The notes beneath the pieces were generated by a model. That model worked only from the letters and a program-made list of their open reading frames with translations, did no database searches and had not been told where the DNA came from. Positions 1-8,756 of a stretch of 64,000 nt of DNA are shown one piece after another. Numbering within the stretch: position 1 is the stretch's first letter; every line of letters begins with the position of its first letter. The DNA is from Halolamina salifodinae (GTDB lineage: Archaea; Halobacteriota; Halobacteria; Halobacteriales; Haloferacaceae): contig NZ_JAGGLC010000003.1 of assembly GCF_017874235.1 (NCBI RefSeq), positions 1 to 64,000 of the forward strand. Direction: 5' to 3'. The translations under genes were made by a program, and so were the position numbers.

Positions 1-6
1 CGCGTT

Positions 7-58
7 GTGCGGGCGACCCGTGCGTCGCCCGCACGGCCAGCGAGAGCTTCGCTCTCGC
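7..58. repeat. two adjacent hairpins in the intergenic start of the window
   Basis: Two perfect inverted repeats lie side by side. One pairs 7-16 with 25-34 (10-bp stem, arm GTGCGGGCGA, 8-nt loop). The other pairs 40-47 with 51-58 (8-bp stem, arm GCGAGAGC, 3-nt loop). A similar GAGAGAGCG hairpin occurs near 9,873-9,893, so this looks like a recurring intergenic element of this genome. I see no gene in 1-253. Function is unknown; a transcript-end structure for a gene left of the window is possible. Confidence 0.45.
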
Positions 59-253
59 CCTGCTCACGTCACGCGCCACCACCGCGCGGTGCGGGGCGGT
101 TGCGGTCACAATTTGCCAACGAACGAGATGCTGTTGCCGTCGCGGTAGCCGTCGATTCTGAACGGATCGAGACGCTGTCCTCGTCAGCCCAAACAGCCCA
201 GAACGACCTAAACGGCCACCGTTTACTTCAGGGGAGCCGCCGAAGCCGAAGGT

Positions 254-565
254 ATGACGATGGACACCTACACTCTCGTCGTCCGGGAGACCAGCACACA
301 CGACGGTATCGACGCCGACGTGATCGACGAGGACGGCCTCGTCGAAGAGAGCACCCAAGTCACTTACAGCGACTACGACGTGATGGCCGAACGCGACAAC
401 GGTGGGCCCGAACGAATCGAGGAGGAGTTTACTGTCGACGCCCGGAGCATCGATATCCAGCTCGAACGCGACGAGCGGACGTTCGTGTTCCGCGCCATCG
501 CGGACAACGAGGACGTCGCCCGGATCGAGGTGTCCGACTCGGTCTGGAACCTCGCGCACACCTGA
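254..565 (+). CDS. small acidic conserved-type protein, unknown function
   Basis: This encodes a 103-residue, strongly acidic, soluble protein with no signal peptide, membrane segment or cysteine. Alternating hydrophobic and charged residues suggest a mostly beta fold. Two in-frame ATG codons (254 and 260) could start it; the first is used here. It stands alone, convergent with the threonine-synthase-like gene at 597-1790. I do not recognise the family. Acidic bias and codon use match the real genes around it, which is the main reason to accept it. Confidence 0.6.
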   Translation: MTMDTYTLVVRETSTHDGIDADVIDEDGLVEESTQVTYSDYDVMAERDNGGPERIEEEFTVDARSIDIQLERDERTFVFRAIADNEDVARIEVSDSVWNLAHT

Positions 566-596
566 GCCGCGGCTCAGATCCGACCCGTCGTCCCGC

Positions 597-1790
597 TCAG
601 ACGCCCTGCCCCATCAGGTGGCTCCGGAGCACGTCCGGCGCCTTTGTCGCTGCTTCGGTGTTGACGACGACCACCTCGTCGTCGGCGCCGATGGTGCCGT
701 CCTCGGCGAGCGCCCAGAGCCCCGCCGCGGCGACGCCGCCAGCCAGTCCGATTTCTACCGTCTCCGTCGAGGCCACCGCAACCGCGCTCTCCAGTGCCTC
801 GTCGTCCTCGACCGTGAGCGCGGCGCCGCCGGTCTCCCGGATCGCCGCGAGCGCGAGGTCGCCACCCGGCGGGTCCGCGACTTCCAGTTCGCCGACGATG
901 GTGTCGGGGGTCTCCCACGGCTCGGTCTCGTCGGCGCCGTGTTCGAACGCCGCCGCGATGGGTGCACAGCCGGCAGCCTGCACGGCGTAGACGGGTGGCA
1001 GGTCGTCGATGAGCCCCAGCTCCACACACTCGCGCAGGCCATCGACGACGCCGACAACCAGTTCGCCCGTACTGGCTGGGAGGACGAGCGCATCGGGCGT
1101 CTCCCAGTCTCGATCCGCGAGAACCTCGTAGGCGACGGTCTTCAGCCCGTCGTGGCGGTAGGGGGAGGAAAACGCCCCCAGATCGACGTAGTCCGACTGC
1201 AGTTCGCTCTCGAGCGCGTCGACGGCGTCGCCGAGCCGTCCCGGGACGACCTTCATCTCGCCGCCGTGGACGTTCACCATCGCCTTGTTCGAGAACGGCG
1301 AGCGCGTCGGGACGAACGCGTAGGAGCGCAGGTCCACCTGCCCGGCGTAGGCGGCCATCGACTGGCCAGCGTTGCCCGGGGAGGCGCAGGCGATGAGTTC
1401 GGCGCCCGCGGCGTCGGCAGCCGTCACCGCGGCGGAGAGCCCGCGATCCAGTACCGAGCCAGTCGGATTCCGTGCCTCGTCCTTGATTTCGACGCCCGCG
1501 ACGCCGAGTTCGTCGGCGAGTCGGGGGGCATCAACGCTCGGCGTGCCACCCTCTGCCGCGGAGAGCGCCGAGTCGGCGTCGAACGGGAGTACGGCGTCGC
1601 GGTCCCACGCGCGCCGGCCCGTGCGGACCGATTCGGGGTTGACGGCGTCGAGGTCGTACTCCGGCACTCGGGGTGCGCCGCAGTCCGGGCACGGCCCCGC
1701 GCCGGAGATGGCTTCGGGGTCGGCGTCATCAACGGCAAGACTGGCGTCGCAGTCGGTGCAGGCGAGTCCGACGAACGCGTCGCTGAACAT
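597..1790 (-). CDS. threonine synthase-like PLP-fold protein lacking the PLP lysine
   Basis: This is a 397-residue protein of the threonine synthase branch of the fold-type II PLP enzymes. An N-terminal zinc ribbon is visible (C11-x2-C14 and C34-x2-C37). The cofactor segment reads N-P-T-G-S-V-L-D-R-G at residues 108-117. In threonine synthases the same place reads S-F-K-D, and that lysine forms the Schiff base with PLP; here it is Leu114. The phosphate-side loop S-P-G-N-A-G is kept, so the fold is probably intact. If PLP cannot bind covalently, the normal threonine synthase reaction is unlikely, and a regulatory or altered catalytic role is more plausible. The family assignment is firm; the loss of activity is inferred. 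Confidence 0.85.
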   Translation of the reverse strand: MFSDAFVGLACTDCDASLAVDDADPEAISGAGPCPDCGAPRVPEYDLDAVNPESVRTGRRAWDRDAVLPFDADSALSAAEGGTPSVDAPRLADELGVAGVEIKDEARNPTGSVLDRGLSAAVTAADAAGAELIACASPGNAGQSMAAYAGQVDLRSYAFVPTRSPFSNKAMVNVHGGEMKVVPGRLGDAVDALESELQSDYVDLGAFSSPYRHDGLKTVAYEVLADRDWETPDALVLPASTGELVVGVVDGLRECVELGLIDDLPPVYAVQAAGCAPIAAAFEHGADETEPWETPDTIVGELEVADPPGGDLALAAIRETGGAALTVEDDEALESAVAVASTETVEIGLAGGVAAAGLWALAEDGTIGADDEVVVVNTEAATKAPDVLRSHLMGQGV

Positions 1791-1876
1791 GGCCCGAGGA
1801 TAGAGCGCGGTCGGGAAGGGCCTGCCGGAACGCGGCGGACGCGGGGCTTTTCAGTCGGTCGGGAGAACGACGGACG

Positions 1877-2350
1877 ATGCCCTCCCGTGACGCGCCGCCG
1901 TCGCCCCGGCAAGCGGTCGTCGCCGCCGTTCAGTGGGCGCTGGCGCTCGGCTTCGTCGTGGACAGCGCCGTCGACCTCCTCACGGGCTACTCCGCGTTGA
2001 CGGGCCTGACGGGCAGTGGCGCCCTCCCACCGTCGGACCAGTGGCTCTACGCCGCGCCGGCAGCGGCGCTCGTCGGCGCCGTACTCGGCTATCGCTGGCT
2101 CACCGAGGGGTTCGGATCGCGCTCGGTGTCGGCCCATCGACGCCGCGTGCGGTTCGTCGTTGCCTTCCTCGCCGCCGTGCTGGTCGGGAGCCTCGGCCTG
2201 CTCGTCACGGCGGCCTGGCTCGGTCCGCTCGGAACGGCGCAAGGGCTCGTCGTCGGCGCCGCGTTCGATCTCGCGCCGCTGGCCGTCGCCGGTGTCGCCG
2301 GCTACCGCCCCGAGTGGCTCCCGTCGCCGCGGACTCCGGCAGGCCTTTAG
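1877..2350 (+). CDS. small multi-pass membrane protein
   Basis: The 157-residue product has about four hydrophobic segments (roughly residues 12-35, 55-75, 92-115 and 122-145) separated by short Arg/Pro-rich loops. The N-terminus is short and basic, with no cleavable signal. It ends 24 bases before the thiolase gene and could be transcribed with it, although nothing links the functions. I do not recognise the family. Confidence 0.65.
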   Translation: MPSRDAPPSPRQAVVAAVQWALALGFVVDSAVDLLTGYSALTGLTGSGALPPSDQWLYAAPAAALVGAVLGYRWLTEGFGSRSVSAHRRRVRFVVAFLAAVLVGSLGLLVTAAWLGPLGTAQGLVVGAAFDLAPLAVAGVAGYRPEWLPSPRTPAGL

Positions 2351-2374
2351 CCGAACCGGGCCAACCGTCTGGCT

Positions 2375-3553
2375 ATGTCAGGCGTGCGCGTGGCTGGCGT
2401 GGGGCTCACCCACTTCGGCTCGCACCCAGAACGGACCGGCCGGGACCTGTTCGCGGAGGCGGCACTCGCCGCCAAGGAGGACGCCGGCGTCCCGCTCTCG
2501 GATGTCGAACAGTTGAACGTCGGCAACTTCGCCGGCCCGCTTTCGGAGGGGCAGGGCCATCTGGCCCCCCTGCTCGCGGAGGCTGCGGGACTGACCTGCC
2601 CGGCGACACGCTACGAGGAGGCGTGCGCTTCGGCGGGCGTCGCCGTCCGGGAGGGCGTCCGGACCGTCCGCTCGGGGGAGGCAGACGTGGTGCTCGCCGG
2701 CGGTGTCGAGCGGATGACCAACCACGACACCCCCGAGGTGACGGAGTCGCTCGCTATCGCCGCCGACGAACTGTTCGAGGTCCGCGCTGGCGTCACGTTC
2801 CCCGCTGCCTACGCGCTGATGGCGACGGCCTACGCCGACGCCTACGGTGTCGACGAGGACGACCTCAAAACGGACCTCGCCAACGTCGCCTCGAAGAACC
2901 ACGACAACGCCATCCCCAACGAGTACGCGCAGTACCAGCGGGAACTCACCGTCGAGCAGGCGCTGGACGCGCCGCCCGTCGCCGAACCGCTGGCGCTGTT
3001 CGACTGCTGTCCGATCACCGACGGCGCCTCGGCCATCTTCCTCGTGAGCGAGGAGTACGCCGCCGAACACGATCTCGACGCCGGTGTCTCCGTCGTCGGC
3101 ACCGGACAGGGCGCGGACCGCATGGCGCTGCAGGACCGCGAGCATCTCGCTCGCACGCCAGCGGCCGACGACGCAGCCGCGATGGCCTACGACGACGCGG
3201 GCATCGACGCCGCCGACGTGGACGTGGCGGAGGTCCACGACTGCTTCACCATTGCGGAGGTGCTGGCTATCGAGTCGCTGGGGTTCTACGACCCCGGCGA
3301 GGGCCTCGGCGCCGCCCGACGCGGCGAGACCCGCGCGGACGGCGACCTACCGATCAATCTCTCCGGCGGCCTGAAGGCGAAGGGCCACCCGGTCGGCGCC
3401 ACGGGTGGCTCACAGATCGCGGAGATGACCCGACTGCTCCGGGGTGACCACCCCAACAGCGACAAAGTCGACGACGCCGAGGTCGGCGTCACCCACAACG
3501 CGGGTGGGACGGTCGCCTCCGCAGTCGTTCACGTGCTGGAGGTGGCGGAATGA
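2375..3553 (+). CDS. thiolase (acyl-CoA acetyltransferase family)
   Basis: The 392-residue length is normal for a thiolase. The nucleophilic cysteine sits in E-E-A-C-A-S-A-G (C84), and catalytic histidines lie in G-H-P-V-G-A-T-G (H338) and T-H-N-A-G-G (H374). The HN-x-GG ending in place of the classical C-x-G motif marks the SCP2/archaeal branch. The next gene is a DUF35 protein whose start overlaps this stop (ATGA). In archaea such pairs form complexes, including the acetoacetyl-CoA thiolase/DUF35/HMG-CoA synthase complex of the mevalonate pathway. HMG-CoA synthase is not adjacent here, so a role in acyl-CoA breakdown is equally possible. Confidence 0.88.
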   Translation: MSGVRVAGVGLTHFGSHPERTGRDLFAEAALAAKEDAGVPLSDVEQLNVGNFAGPLSEGQGHLAPLLAEAAGLTCPATRYEEACASAGVAVREGVRTVRSGEADVVLAGGVERMTNHDTPEVTESLAIAADELFEVRAGVTFPAAYALMATAYADAYGVDEDDLKTDLANVASKNHDNAIPNEYAQYQRELTVEQALDAPPVAEPLALFDCCPITDGASAIFLVSEEYAAEHDLDAGVSVVGTGQGADRMALQDREHLARTPAADDAAAMAYDDAGIDAADVDVAEVHDCFTIAEVLAIESLGFYDPGEGLGAARRGETRADGDLPINLSGGLKAKGHPVGATGGSQIAEMTRLLRGDHPNSDKVDDAEVGVTHNAGGTVASAVVHVLEVAE

Positions 3554-3924
3554 GCGACGCTGGCTTCGACGAGTGGCTCCACGCGTTCGTGGCCGACGAC
3601 GGCTACTACGTCGAGTGCGCGAACGGGCATGGCTACCTGCCGCCGCGGCGTATCTGCCCGGACTGTGGCTCGACCGAGTTCACCGAGGAGTCCCTGCCCG
3701 AGTCGGGCGTCGTCGAGACGATTACGACTGTCCACGTCCCGGCGCCGGCGTTCAAGGCCGACGCGCCCTACGACACCGCAGTCGTCGACTTCGGCCCGGC
3801 GCGGATTACGGGGATCGTGGTCGACGCCGAACCGGGAAGCATCGAGATCGGCGACGCGGTGGAGGCCGACGTGGGTGCGAGCGAGACGACCGGGAAGGAC
3901 GTGTTGGTTCTCAGATCGGTATAA
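3550..3924 (+). CDS. Zn-ribbon OB-fold protein (DUF35), thiolase partner
   Basis: This 124-residue protein has a zinc-ribbon-like N-terminal half (C23, H27, C36 and C39 are candidate ligands) followed by a beta-rich half of OB-fold type, the DUF35 architecture. The ATG overlaps the thiolase stop codon by four bases, indicating translational coupling. Family members scaffold thiolases and pass CoA intermediates between enzymes. By position it should be the scaffold for the thiolase at 2375-3553. One zinc-ligand position appears to be His instead of Cys. Confidence 0.85.
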   Translation: MSDAGFDEWLHAFVADDGYYVECANGHGYLPPRRICPDCGSTEFTEESLPESGVVETITTVHVPAPAFKADAPYDTAVVDFGPARITGIVVDAEPGSIEIGDAVEADVGASETTGKDVLVLRSV

Positions 3925-3999
3925 GGGGTTTCTAGCGGGCAATTCCCGCTCGGTCGGATGGAAGTACCTATCAGTCCCCGAACTGATTCGTGACTCACG

Positions 4000-4881
4000 A
4001 TGCCTTCCCCCCTGCGTGTTCTCGTGATGACCGCTTTCGGCCCGGCAGTGGCGTCGGACGGGAGTGGGGAGCTCGGGCGCTGGATCGACGGCTATGGGGA
4101 GTTCGAACGCGAGGTGTCGGTTCCTGGGGCGCCGACAGCGATCAGGGTCACCGACCACGGCGTCGGCGTCACCGCGACCGGGATGGGACCGACCCACGCC
4201 GCCGCGAGCACTACCGCCTACCTTCTCTCCGACGCCGTGAACCCCGAAACGACGTACTTCCTCACGGCCGGGGTCGCTGGCGTTTCGCCCCACGCGGGAA
4301 CGGTCGGCTCCGTCGTGCTCGCGGACCACATCGTCAACTGGGACGCCAAGAAGCGATACGGCAAGGGGACGAGCGTGGAGCCGTGGGGTTTCGGCCCGGC
4401 TCACGCCTACGAACTCGACCGCGGGCTCGTCGACGCCGCGGAGGACGCGGCTCGTGGGGTCGATCTCGAGGACACCCCGGATGCACGAGCCCATCGCGAA
4501 CGGTACACCGCTGCTCCCGCGGTCGATGCTCCAGCTATTGAGAGGGGCACTTCCGTCGCTGGTGCCGACTTCTGGTACGGCCATACGCTGGCGAACGAGG
4601 TTGACTCCCTCGTCGATTACCACGGGGCGGGGAGCTACGCGACGACTGAGTGTGAGGGGTTCGGGAGTGCCGTCGCATGTGACCGGTTTCAGGCGCTGGA
4701 CCGCTACCTCAGCGTTCGCGCGGCGTCGAACTTCGACCGCCCGCCTCAGGACGAGGACGCGGCCGGCGAGTGGCGTCTCAAGGGGCCTGCCTTCCGGAAC
4801 GCGTACCGCGTCGGGCGCGTAATCGCCGACGAGATCGCCAAGAACTGGGCAGATTGGCGGGACGGGCCGCCCGATCGGTGA
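4000..4881 (+). CDS. purine nucleoside permease (NUP) family protein
   Basis: The 293-residue protein matches the NUP family: an N-terminal V-L-V-M-T-A-F-G segment, a glycine-rich G-M-G-P-T-H-A-A stretch and T-A-G-V-A-G-V-S-P near residue 90, resembling nucleoside phosphorylase-fold proteins. Fungal members were described as nucleoside permeases, but the sequence lacks transmembrane helices and looks like a soluble nucleosidase-type enzyme. A role in purine nucleoside handling is the reasonable reading. It is a single gene; the 75-base gap upstream presumably holds its promoter. Confidence 0.75.
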   Translation: MPSPLRVLVMTAFGPAVASDGSGELGRWIDGYGEFEREVSVPGAPTAIRVTDHGVGVTATGMGPTHAAASTTAYLLSDAVNPETTYFLTAGVAGVSPHAGTVGSVVLADHIVNWDAKKRYGKGTSVEPWGFGPAHAYELDRGLVDAAEDAARGVDLEDTPDARAHRERYTAAPAVDAPAIERGTSVAGADFWYGHTLANEVDSLVDYHGAGSYATTECEGFGSAVACDRFQALDRYLSVRAASNFDRPPQDEDAAGEWRLKGPAFRNAYRVGRVIADEIAKNWADWRDGPPDR

Positions 4882-5253
4882 CCGACCCGGAGGCCGATGG
4901 AGGATGTTGTGAGAAGTTTGGGCTCTTTCTTGTGGAGCGTGGCTCCGGTGGTGAGTGTGAATCGCCGGAGGAACAGCTCCGCGGCAGTATCTCGATGCTT
5001 AGTCACTTGTGACCGCACCACGATCCCCCCGCGGCGGCAGTGGCGCGAGACAGTCGTCGCTCCGTCGACGACTCAGCGCGAGGGGTGAGCGACCGTACGG
5101 GAGCGAACCGGCTGGGGAGGGTCGAGGCCGTGCGGGGCGGTGCGGTCCACGTGGCCAAGCTCACTCCGCGGTACCGTTCGCGGCTGAAGAAACAGTTCCC
5201 AAACTCACACCGAGAAAGCCGGCGTACTCCCCGAAAACGACCCAGAGACGCGA
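4882..5253. other. intergenic region without a recognisable gene
   Basis: These 372 bases separate the NUP gene from the convergent alpha/beta hydrolase gene. Open frames here lack the acidic composition of real genes in this genome. The only structure noticed is a hairpin with 8-bp arms AGTCGTCG at 5052-5059 and CGACGACT at 5066-5073, which may be a shared transcript-end structure. Confidence 0.5.
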
Positions 5254-6333
5254 CTACTCCTCGTCTTCGTCGTCGCCCTCATCTTCGTCCTCCTCGTCCG
5301 TTTCTTCACTCGCCTCATCCTCCACCTCGTTCGGATCGTACTCCCGGATCACCGAGAAGTCGTCCGGAAGCTCACCCTCCAGCAGATACGTCAACAGCGC
5401 GTCGGCACGTTCGACGTGGGGCAGCAGCTTCGCGCGGTCGAACACGAGTAGCTCCGCACCCGCCGCCCGGGCCAACTCCTCGCCCTGCTCCACCGGCGTC
5501 AGTTCGGTCTCCCGACCCCAGACGATGGTCGTTGGTACGTCGAGATCCGCGAGCGTGCCGCCGAGGTCAAGGTCGCTGTCGAGATCGCCCGCGAGGAACG
5601 CCGCGGGGGCGAAGCGCGCGTTCTCCTGGTGGGCGGTCTGCCACTCGTACTCCGCCCACTCCGCCTCGGGGCCGGCGGGGTCGGCGTAGCCGTGGTCGGC
5701 GTTGAAGTACTCGATAGCTGGCTCGGAGGTGACGAGGTTGAACAGGGTCTCGCCCACGAGCGGCGTGCGCACGAGTTCGCGCACCCACGCGCCGCCACCG
5801 GGCCCGGTGCTGGTCGTCGGGCAGACGAGCACGAACCGCGAGACGTCGACGTGCCGCGCGGCCGCGACGGCGTAGGACGCCGAGAGCGAGGAGGCGAGGA
5901 CTGCAGGGCCTTCCCCGTCGTCGGCCGCGTCGCCGGCATCCGACCCGCCGGCGGCGTCGCCGAACTCGCCGAGGAACGACTCGACGAACGCCTCGTACAG
6001 CGCGGCCGAGTAGCGGATCGGCGGCCGGTCCGAGCGGCCGTAGCCCGGGAGGTCCGGGGCGATCACGTGGTACTCCTCAGCGAGCTCGTCAAACACCGCG
6101 CGCCACTCGCCAGAGGAGCCAGCGGCGTTGAGGCCGTGGAGCAGGACGAGGTCCGGGTCATCCGGGTCGCCCGCCTCGGTGTAGGCGACGTTCATGCCGC
6201 GCCAGCGGTAGGTGCGCTGCATTCCGTCGAGCGCGGGCGGGAGGTCGCCGGCGTCACGCCGGAGGGCGGCGTTGGTGACCGCGGCGGCGCCGATACCGAG
6301 GGTCGCGAAACTCAGGGCGCGTCGGAGGTTCAT
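5254..6333 (-). CDS. alpha/beta hydrolase, membrane-anchored, acidic tail
   Basis: This 359-residue alpha/beta hydrolase begins with a short hydrophobic segment (about residues 5-25) that could be a membrane anchor. The core shows L-L-H-G-L-N (oxyanion region, HG motif), A-P-D-L-P-G-Y-G-R-S-D, a nucleophile elbow reading S-S-L-S-A-S instead of G-x-S-x-G, and a late histidine in L-L-P-H-V-E. An extended Asp/Glu run occupies the last 25 or so residues. The unusual elbow (Ser in place of both Gly) suggests a divergent subfamily. Substrate is unknown; it resembles haloalkane dehalogenase/esterase-like members. Confidence 0.8.
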   Translation of the reverse strand: MNLRRALSFATLGIGAAAVTNAALRRDAGDLPPALDGMQRTYRWRGMNVAYTEAGDPDDPDLVLLHGLNAAGSSGEWRAVFDELAEEYHVIAPDLPGYGRSDRPPIRYSAALYEAFVESFLGEFGDAAGGSDAGDAADDGEGPAVLASSLSASYAVAAARHVDVSRFVLVCPTTSTGPGGGAWVRELVRTPLVGETLFNLVTSEPAIEYFNADHGYADPAGPEAEWAEYEWQTAHQENARFAPAAFLAGDLDSDLDLGGTLADLDVPTTIVWGRETELTPVEQGEELARAAGAELLVFDRAKLLPHVERADALLTYLLEGELPDDFSVIREYDPNEVEDEASEETDEEDEDEGDDEDEE

Positions 6334-6434
6334 TCAGTTCGACCAACGGGTCCCGGGGGCTTAACTCCACAGTTCCGCGCCACCACATCGCCGCCACCGG
6401 GGCGTTTTTGACGCGTCGAAACCAAGCGTTCGGT

Positions 6435-7109
6435 ATGCTGAGCGACGCGATGGAGGACTACCTCAAAGCGATCTACGTCCTCCAGCGTGAGGAGGGTGCG
6501 CCCGTCTCGACCTCCGCGGTCGCGGACTACCTCGACAAGACCCCGCCGACGGTCACCAGCATGATGGAGAAACTGGCCGACCGGGGGCTGATCGACCGCG
6601 AGAAGTACCGCGGCGTCGAACTCACCGAGGAGGGCCGGACCGTCGCGCTCGAAGTGATCCGGCACCACCGCCTGCTGGAGGCGTACCTCGCGGAGCACCT
6701 CGACTTCGACTGGTCGGAGGTCCACGACGAGGCCGACACGCTCGAACACCACATCAGCGAGGCCCTCGAACGCCGGATGGCCGAGGCGCTGGGCGACCCG
6801 GCGGTCGACCCGCACGGCGACCCGATCCCCGCCGAGAGCCTCGATCCCGTCGACGAGGAGGCCGGCGACCGCCTGAGCGGTTTCGCGGAGGGCGACCGCG
6901 TCGTCGTCTCCAGAGTTCCCCACCGGGATCAGGCCGAACTCGACTACCTCGCGGAGGCGGGGCTGATGCCCGGCACCGCGGTCGAAGTCGTCGACGTGGC
7001 GCCGTTCGGGATGGTGACGGTCCGCCTCGAGGACGGCGACGAGCAGAGCCTGCCAGAGGACGTGGCCGACGCCATCCGGGTCCGGCAGGCCATGGACGAG
7101 GTCGCCTGA
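6435..7109 (+). CDS. DtxR/MntR-family metal-dependent transcription regulator
   Basis: The 224-residue protein has an N-terminal winged helix (residues 1-65), a dimerisation domain with the metal-ligand cluster D-T-L-E-H-H, and a C-terminal FeoA/SH3-like domain (about 150-220). Asp8 in M-E-D-Y aligns with an MntR metal ligand. The ATG at 6435 is chosen over an in-frame start at 6408 because it begins with the conserved M-L-S-D-A-M-E-D-Y. It lies three bases upstream of a GDT1-type exporter gene, implying that it senses Mn or Fe and controls that neighbour, perhaps with itself. Confidence 0.9.
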   Translation: MLSDAMEDYLKAIYVLQREEGAPVSTSAVADYLDKTPPTVTSMMEKLADRGLIDREKYRGVELTEEGRTVALEVIRHHRLLEAYLAEHLDFDWSEVHDEADTLEHHISEALERRMAEALGDPAVDPHGDPIPAESLDPVDEEAGDRLSGFAEGDRVVVSRVPHRDQAELDYLAEAGLMPGTAVEVVDVAPFGMVTVRLEDGDEQSLPEDVADAIRVRQAMDEVA

Positions 7110-7112
7110 GCC

Positions 7113-7883
7113 GTGCCCGGCGCGCTGCTCCCCCTGCAGTCGGGGCTCGACGCCGTCGTCTCCCGGTACGCCGAGCACGGGCCGCTGGCGGCCGCCTTCC
7201 TCGCGAACCTCCTCGCCACGTTCGGTGATAAGGGGCAACTGGTCGTCATCACGCTCGCGACGCGCTATGACGCCAAGGCGGTCTTCTTCGGCGCGATGGG
7301 CGCGTTCACGGTCTGGTCCGCGCTGGAGGTCGCGTTCGGCCAGTACGTCGTCGCGATACTTCCCGCCGGAGTGGTGACGATGGTCGCCGGCGGCCTGTTC
7401 CTCCTGTTCGGGCTCTGGACGGCCCGCTCGGCCGTCAAGGGCCTTCGGAACGGCGAGCGCTCCGGCGCCGTGGCCGTCGGCGCCGGCCTCGACGTGGGGC
7501 TCTCGGGCTGGCTGATACCGGACGCGCTACTCGCCCGCGCCGGCCGCTACAGCGGCCTCCTGACGGGCTTTCTGTTCGTGCTGTTCGCGGAGTTCGGCGA
7601 CAAGACCCAACTGCTGACGATCAACCTCGCGGCAACGTTCCCCGACGCGCCCGTCTCGGTGTTCGTCGGCGTGCTCGGGGCGCTGGCGCTCCGGACCGGC
7701 GTCGACGCCGTCGTCGGCGGCAAAGTCGAGGCGGTGCTCCCGACCGCGTACATCGAGGCCGGGGCCGCCGTCGTGTTCCTCGCGTTCGGCCTCGTGGTGC
7801 TCGGGGCGCCCGCTACCGTCCTCTACGTCGCCATCGCGGCCCTGATCGTCGCTGCGGGCGTCGGTCTCGCCCGCCGACGCTGA
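7113..7883 (+). CDS. TMEM165/GDT1-family cation (Mn/Ca) transporter
   Basis: The protein has 256 residues in two homologous halves of about three helices each. The family signature E-x-G-D-K-[TS] is intact in the second half (E160-F-G-D163-K-T). In the first half it reads T36-F-G-D39-K-G, so the acidic residue is lost. The start is GTG at 7113, three bases after the stop of the DtxR-type regulator, so the two genes are co-transcribed. Family members export Mn2+ (MneA, Gdt1). The pair therefore looks like a metal-sensing regulator with its efflux pump. Confidence 0.87.
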   Translation: MPGALLPLQSGLDAVVSRYAEHGPLAAAFLANLLATFGDKGQLVVITLATRYDAKAVFFGAMGAFTVWSALEVAFGQYVVAILPAGVVTMVAGGLFLLFGLWTARSAVKGLRNGERSGAVAVGAGLDVGLSGWLIPDALLARAGRYSGLLTGFLFVLFAEFGDKTQLLTINLAATFPDAPVSVFVGVLGALALRTGVDAVVGGKVEAVLPTAYIEAGAAVVFLAFGLVVLGAPATVLYVAIAALIVAAGVGLARRR

Positions 7884-7922
7884 ACCGGGCGGTTTTTCGC
7901 GGTTTCGCCCCTTCATCGGGTC

Positions 7923-8708
7923 GTGTTCGATGTCGTTCCGACGCTGCTGGCCGGCGCGGTGTTCGGGCTGGCGCTGGCGGCGCCGCCCGGGCCGATGAAC
8001 GCCGTCATCGCCGAGGAGAGCGTGCTCCGCGGCTGGACGGCCGGGCTGAAAGCCGGCCTCGGCGCGGGGCTTGCGGACTTCGTCTTCTTCCTGCTGGCGC
8101 TCGGCGGCGCCGTCCGTATCGTCGACCAGTCGACGCTGCTGAAGGGCGTGCTGTTCGGCGTCGGCGGGCTGTTGATGCTCTACTTCGCCTACGGCGCCGC
8201 GAAGGGAGTACAGGCCACGTTCGCGCCGGACTCCGTGGACGCGGAAGTCAAGACGGCTGGGGGTAGTGACGACGCCCCCGAGTCGCCCGCTAGCGTCGAT
8301 GTCGGGGGACGCAGTCCATCGGGCAGTCAGCCGCTGGCTGATGATCTCGGCGAGTCGACGGGCTTCCGTCGTGCGTTCGCGCTCGCGCTCACAAACCCCT
8401 ACCAGATCCTCTTCTGGCTGACCGTCGGCGTCGGCCTGCTCGATCCCGGGCAACTGGACGTGCTGGCGGTACTGCCCGTCGTCGGCGCCGACCTCGCCGG
8501 CTTGCTGGTGGTCGAAACGGGGAGCGCCGCACTGATCGTCGGCCTGTTCGGCGGCATCGGCCTCTGGCTGGCGTGTTTCCCGGCCGCGCTGGTGCAGGCC
8601 GGGCGCCGGACGGAGTCGTTCGCACCCGCGGTCGCGGCCGCCAGCACACTCGTGCTCGGGGGGTTCGGCGTGACCTACCTCGTCGAGGCGTGGCGGCTGC
8701 TGGGCTGA
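7923..8708 (+). CDS. LysE/RhtB-family exporter
   Basis: This is a 261-residue membrane protein with about six hydrophobic helices and the LysE-family N-terminal motif A-P-P-G-P-M-N-A. A hydrophilic loop of roughly 50 residues (about 100-150), rich in Asp, Gly and Ser, splits the protein, as in other haloarchaeal members. The start is GTG at 7923. The family exports amino acids or small metabolites; the substrate cannot be told here. It follows the GDT1 gene by 39 bases and might share its transcript. Confidence 0.8.
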   Translation: MFDVVPTLLAGAVFGLALAAPPGPMNAVIAEESVLRGWTAGLKAGLGAGLADFVFFLLALGGAVRIVDQSTLLKGVLFGVGGLLMLYFAYGAAKGVQATFAPDSVDAEVKTAGGSDDAPESPASVDVGGRSPSGSQPLADDLGESTGFRRAFALALTNPYQILFWLTVGVGLLDPGQLDVLAVLPVVGADLAGLLVVETGSAALIVGLFGGIGLWLACFPAALVQAGRRTESFAPAVAAASTLVLGGFGVTYLVEAWRLLG

Positions 8709-8756
8709 GTCGGGCGTCGCGAACCGCTTTTCACCCCGCGGCGTGACCCCAACTGC

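Noticed and set aside
7..990. 327-residue plus-strand frame across the first kilobase
   Set aside because: It is Arg/Ser-rich and overlaps the convincing acidic gene at 254-565 and the antisense threonine-synthase-like gene; this is a high-GC shadow.
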